From Gonapodya sp. JEL0774 (Eukaryota; Monoblepharomycota; Monoblepharidomycetes; Monoblepharidales; Gonapodyaceae), in assembly GCA_027604505.1 (NCBI GenBank), contig JADIIX010000136.1, positions 4,109 through 62,367 of the forward strand: 58,259 nucleotides of DNA, given 5' to 3'. The notes beneath the pieces are model-generated. The model was not told the DNA's origin. It made no database searches and was given only the letters and a program-made list of their open reading frames with translations. Made by a program: the position numbers and the translations under genes. How positions within the stretch are numbered: the stretch's first letter is position 1; the number at the start of each line of letters is the position of its first letter. Of this stretch, positions 58,101 through 58,259 are shown piece after piece.

Positions 58101-58259
58101 AAAAAAAGACAGAAACCACCACCACCACCACACTCAACCCAGGCCGTCCCACGCCACCCTACACCCCCCCGGACCACCCCCCCCCCGCCCCCCCGGCCCG
58201 GGGTGGCCCGCGCCAGCGCGGCGGGACCGCACCCCGGCCCCCAGCCGCAGCCGCCCCCG
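58000..58259. repeat. Homopolymer-rich scaffold end
   Basis: Runs of G (about 57994-58008), A (58065-58076, 58096-58108) and C (after 58160) alternate, ending in an almost pure G/C stretch. No telomere repeat (TTAGGG) is visible. Such ends often mark assembly breaks in low-complexity DNA. Confidence 0.6.

Overview
The window looks like a whole scaffold from an early-diverging, probably zoosporic (chytrid-like) fungus. Genes are dense and intron-rich. Introns are mostly 35-150 nt with GT..AG ends, and several exons are very small. Typical fungal families (APSES-type regulator, AceTr acetate transporter, Set9-type H4K20 methyltransferase, VNX1-type antiporter) sit beside families better known from animals (PHACTR, AASDH/ACSF4, GTPBP1, UBFD1, UNC13/MHD). 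The taxon is inferred from gene content only. All assignments come from reading motifs and splice phases by eye; no search was run.

Layout. 1-850 (-): ribosomal protein eS27, cut off by the left edge. 850-2060: no gene seen. 2061-23359: a block entirely on the minus strand, holding an UNC13-like MHD1-C2-MHD2 protein, a GATA factor, an AceTr transporter, a 2OG-Fe(II) oxygenase, an SLC26/SulP transporter with STAS domain, a thiolase-like protein, an APSES-like factor and mitochondrial uL2m. 23.5-28.4 kb (+): an unrecognised basic protein and an RNF10/Mag2-type RING ligase. 28.6-33.3 kb: a C2H2 factor (-), a GST (+) and a GH30 glycosidase (-). 34.1-43.9 kb (+): AASDH-like enzyme, VNX1-like antiporter, PHACTR-like RPEL protein. 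43.96-47.2 kb (-): Set9/SUV4-20. 47.6-50.2 kb (+): GTPBP1. 50.2-52.9 kb (-): CKS1 and mitochondrial uL22m. 53.5-56.7 kb (+): a seven-TM receptor-like protein and UBFD1. The last 1.5 kb is low-complexity, strongly G/C-biased sequence with one doubtful minus-strand ORF.

The genes do not form an obvious pathway cluster. Translation and ribosome quality control recur (eS27, uL2m, uL22m, RNF10, GTPBP1), as do transcription and chromatin (GATA, APSES, C2H2, Set9). The most interesting item is the compact PHACTR-like gene at 42727-43884. It pairs tandem actin-binding RPEL repeats with a PP1-docking C-terminus, and its four exons join with no phase conflict. No mobile element, CRISPR array, rRNA or tRNA gene was recognised.
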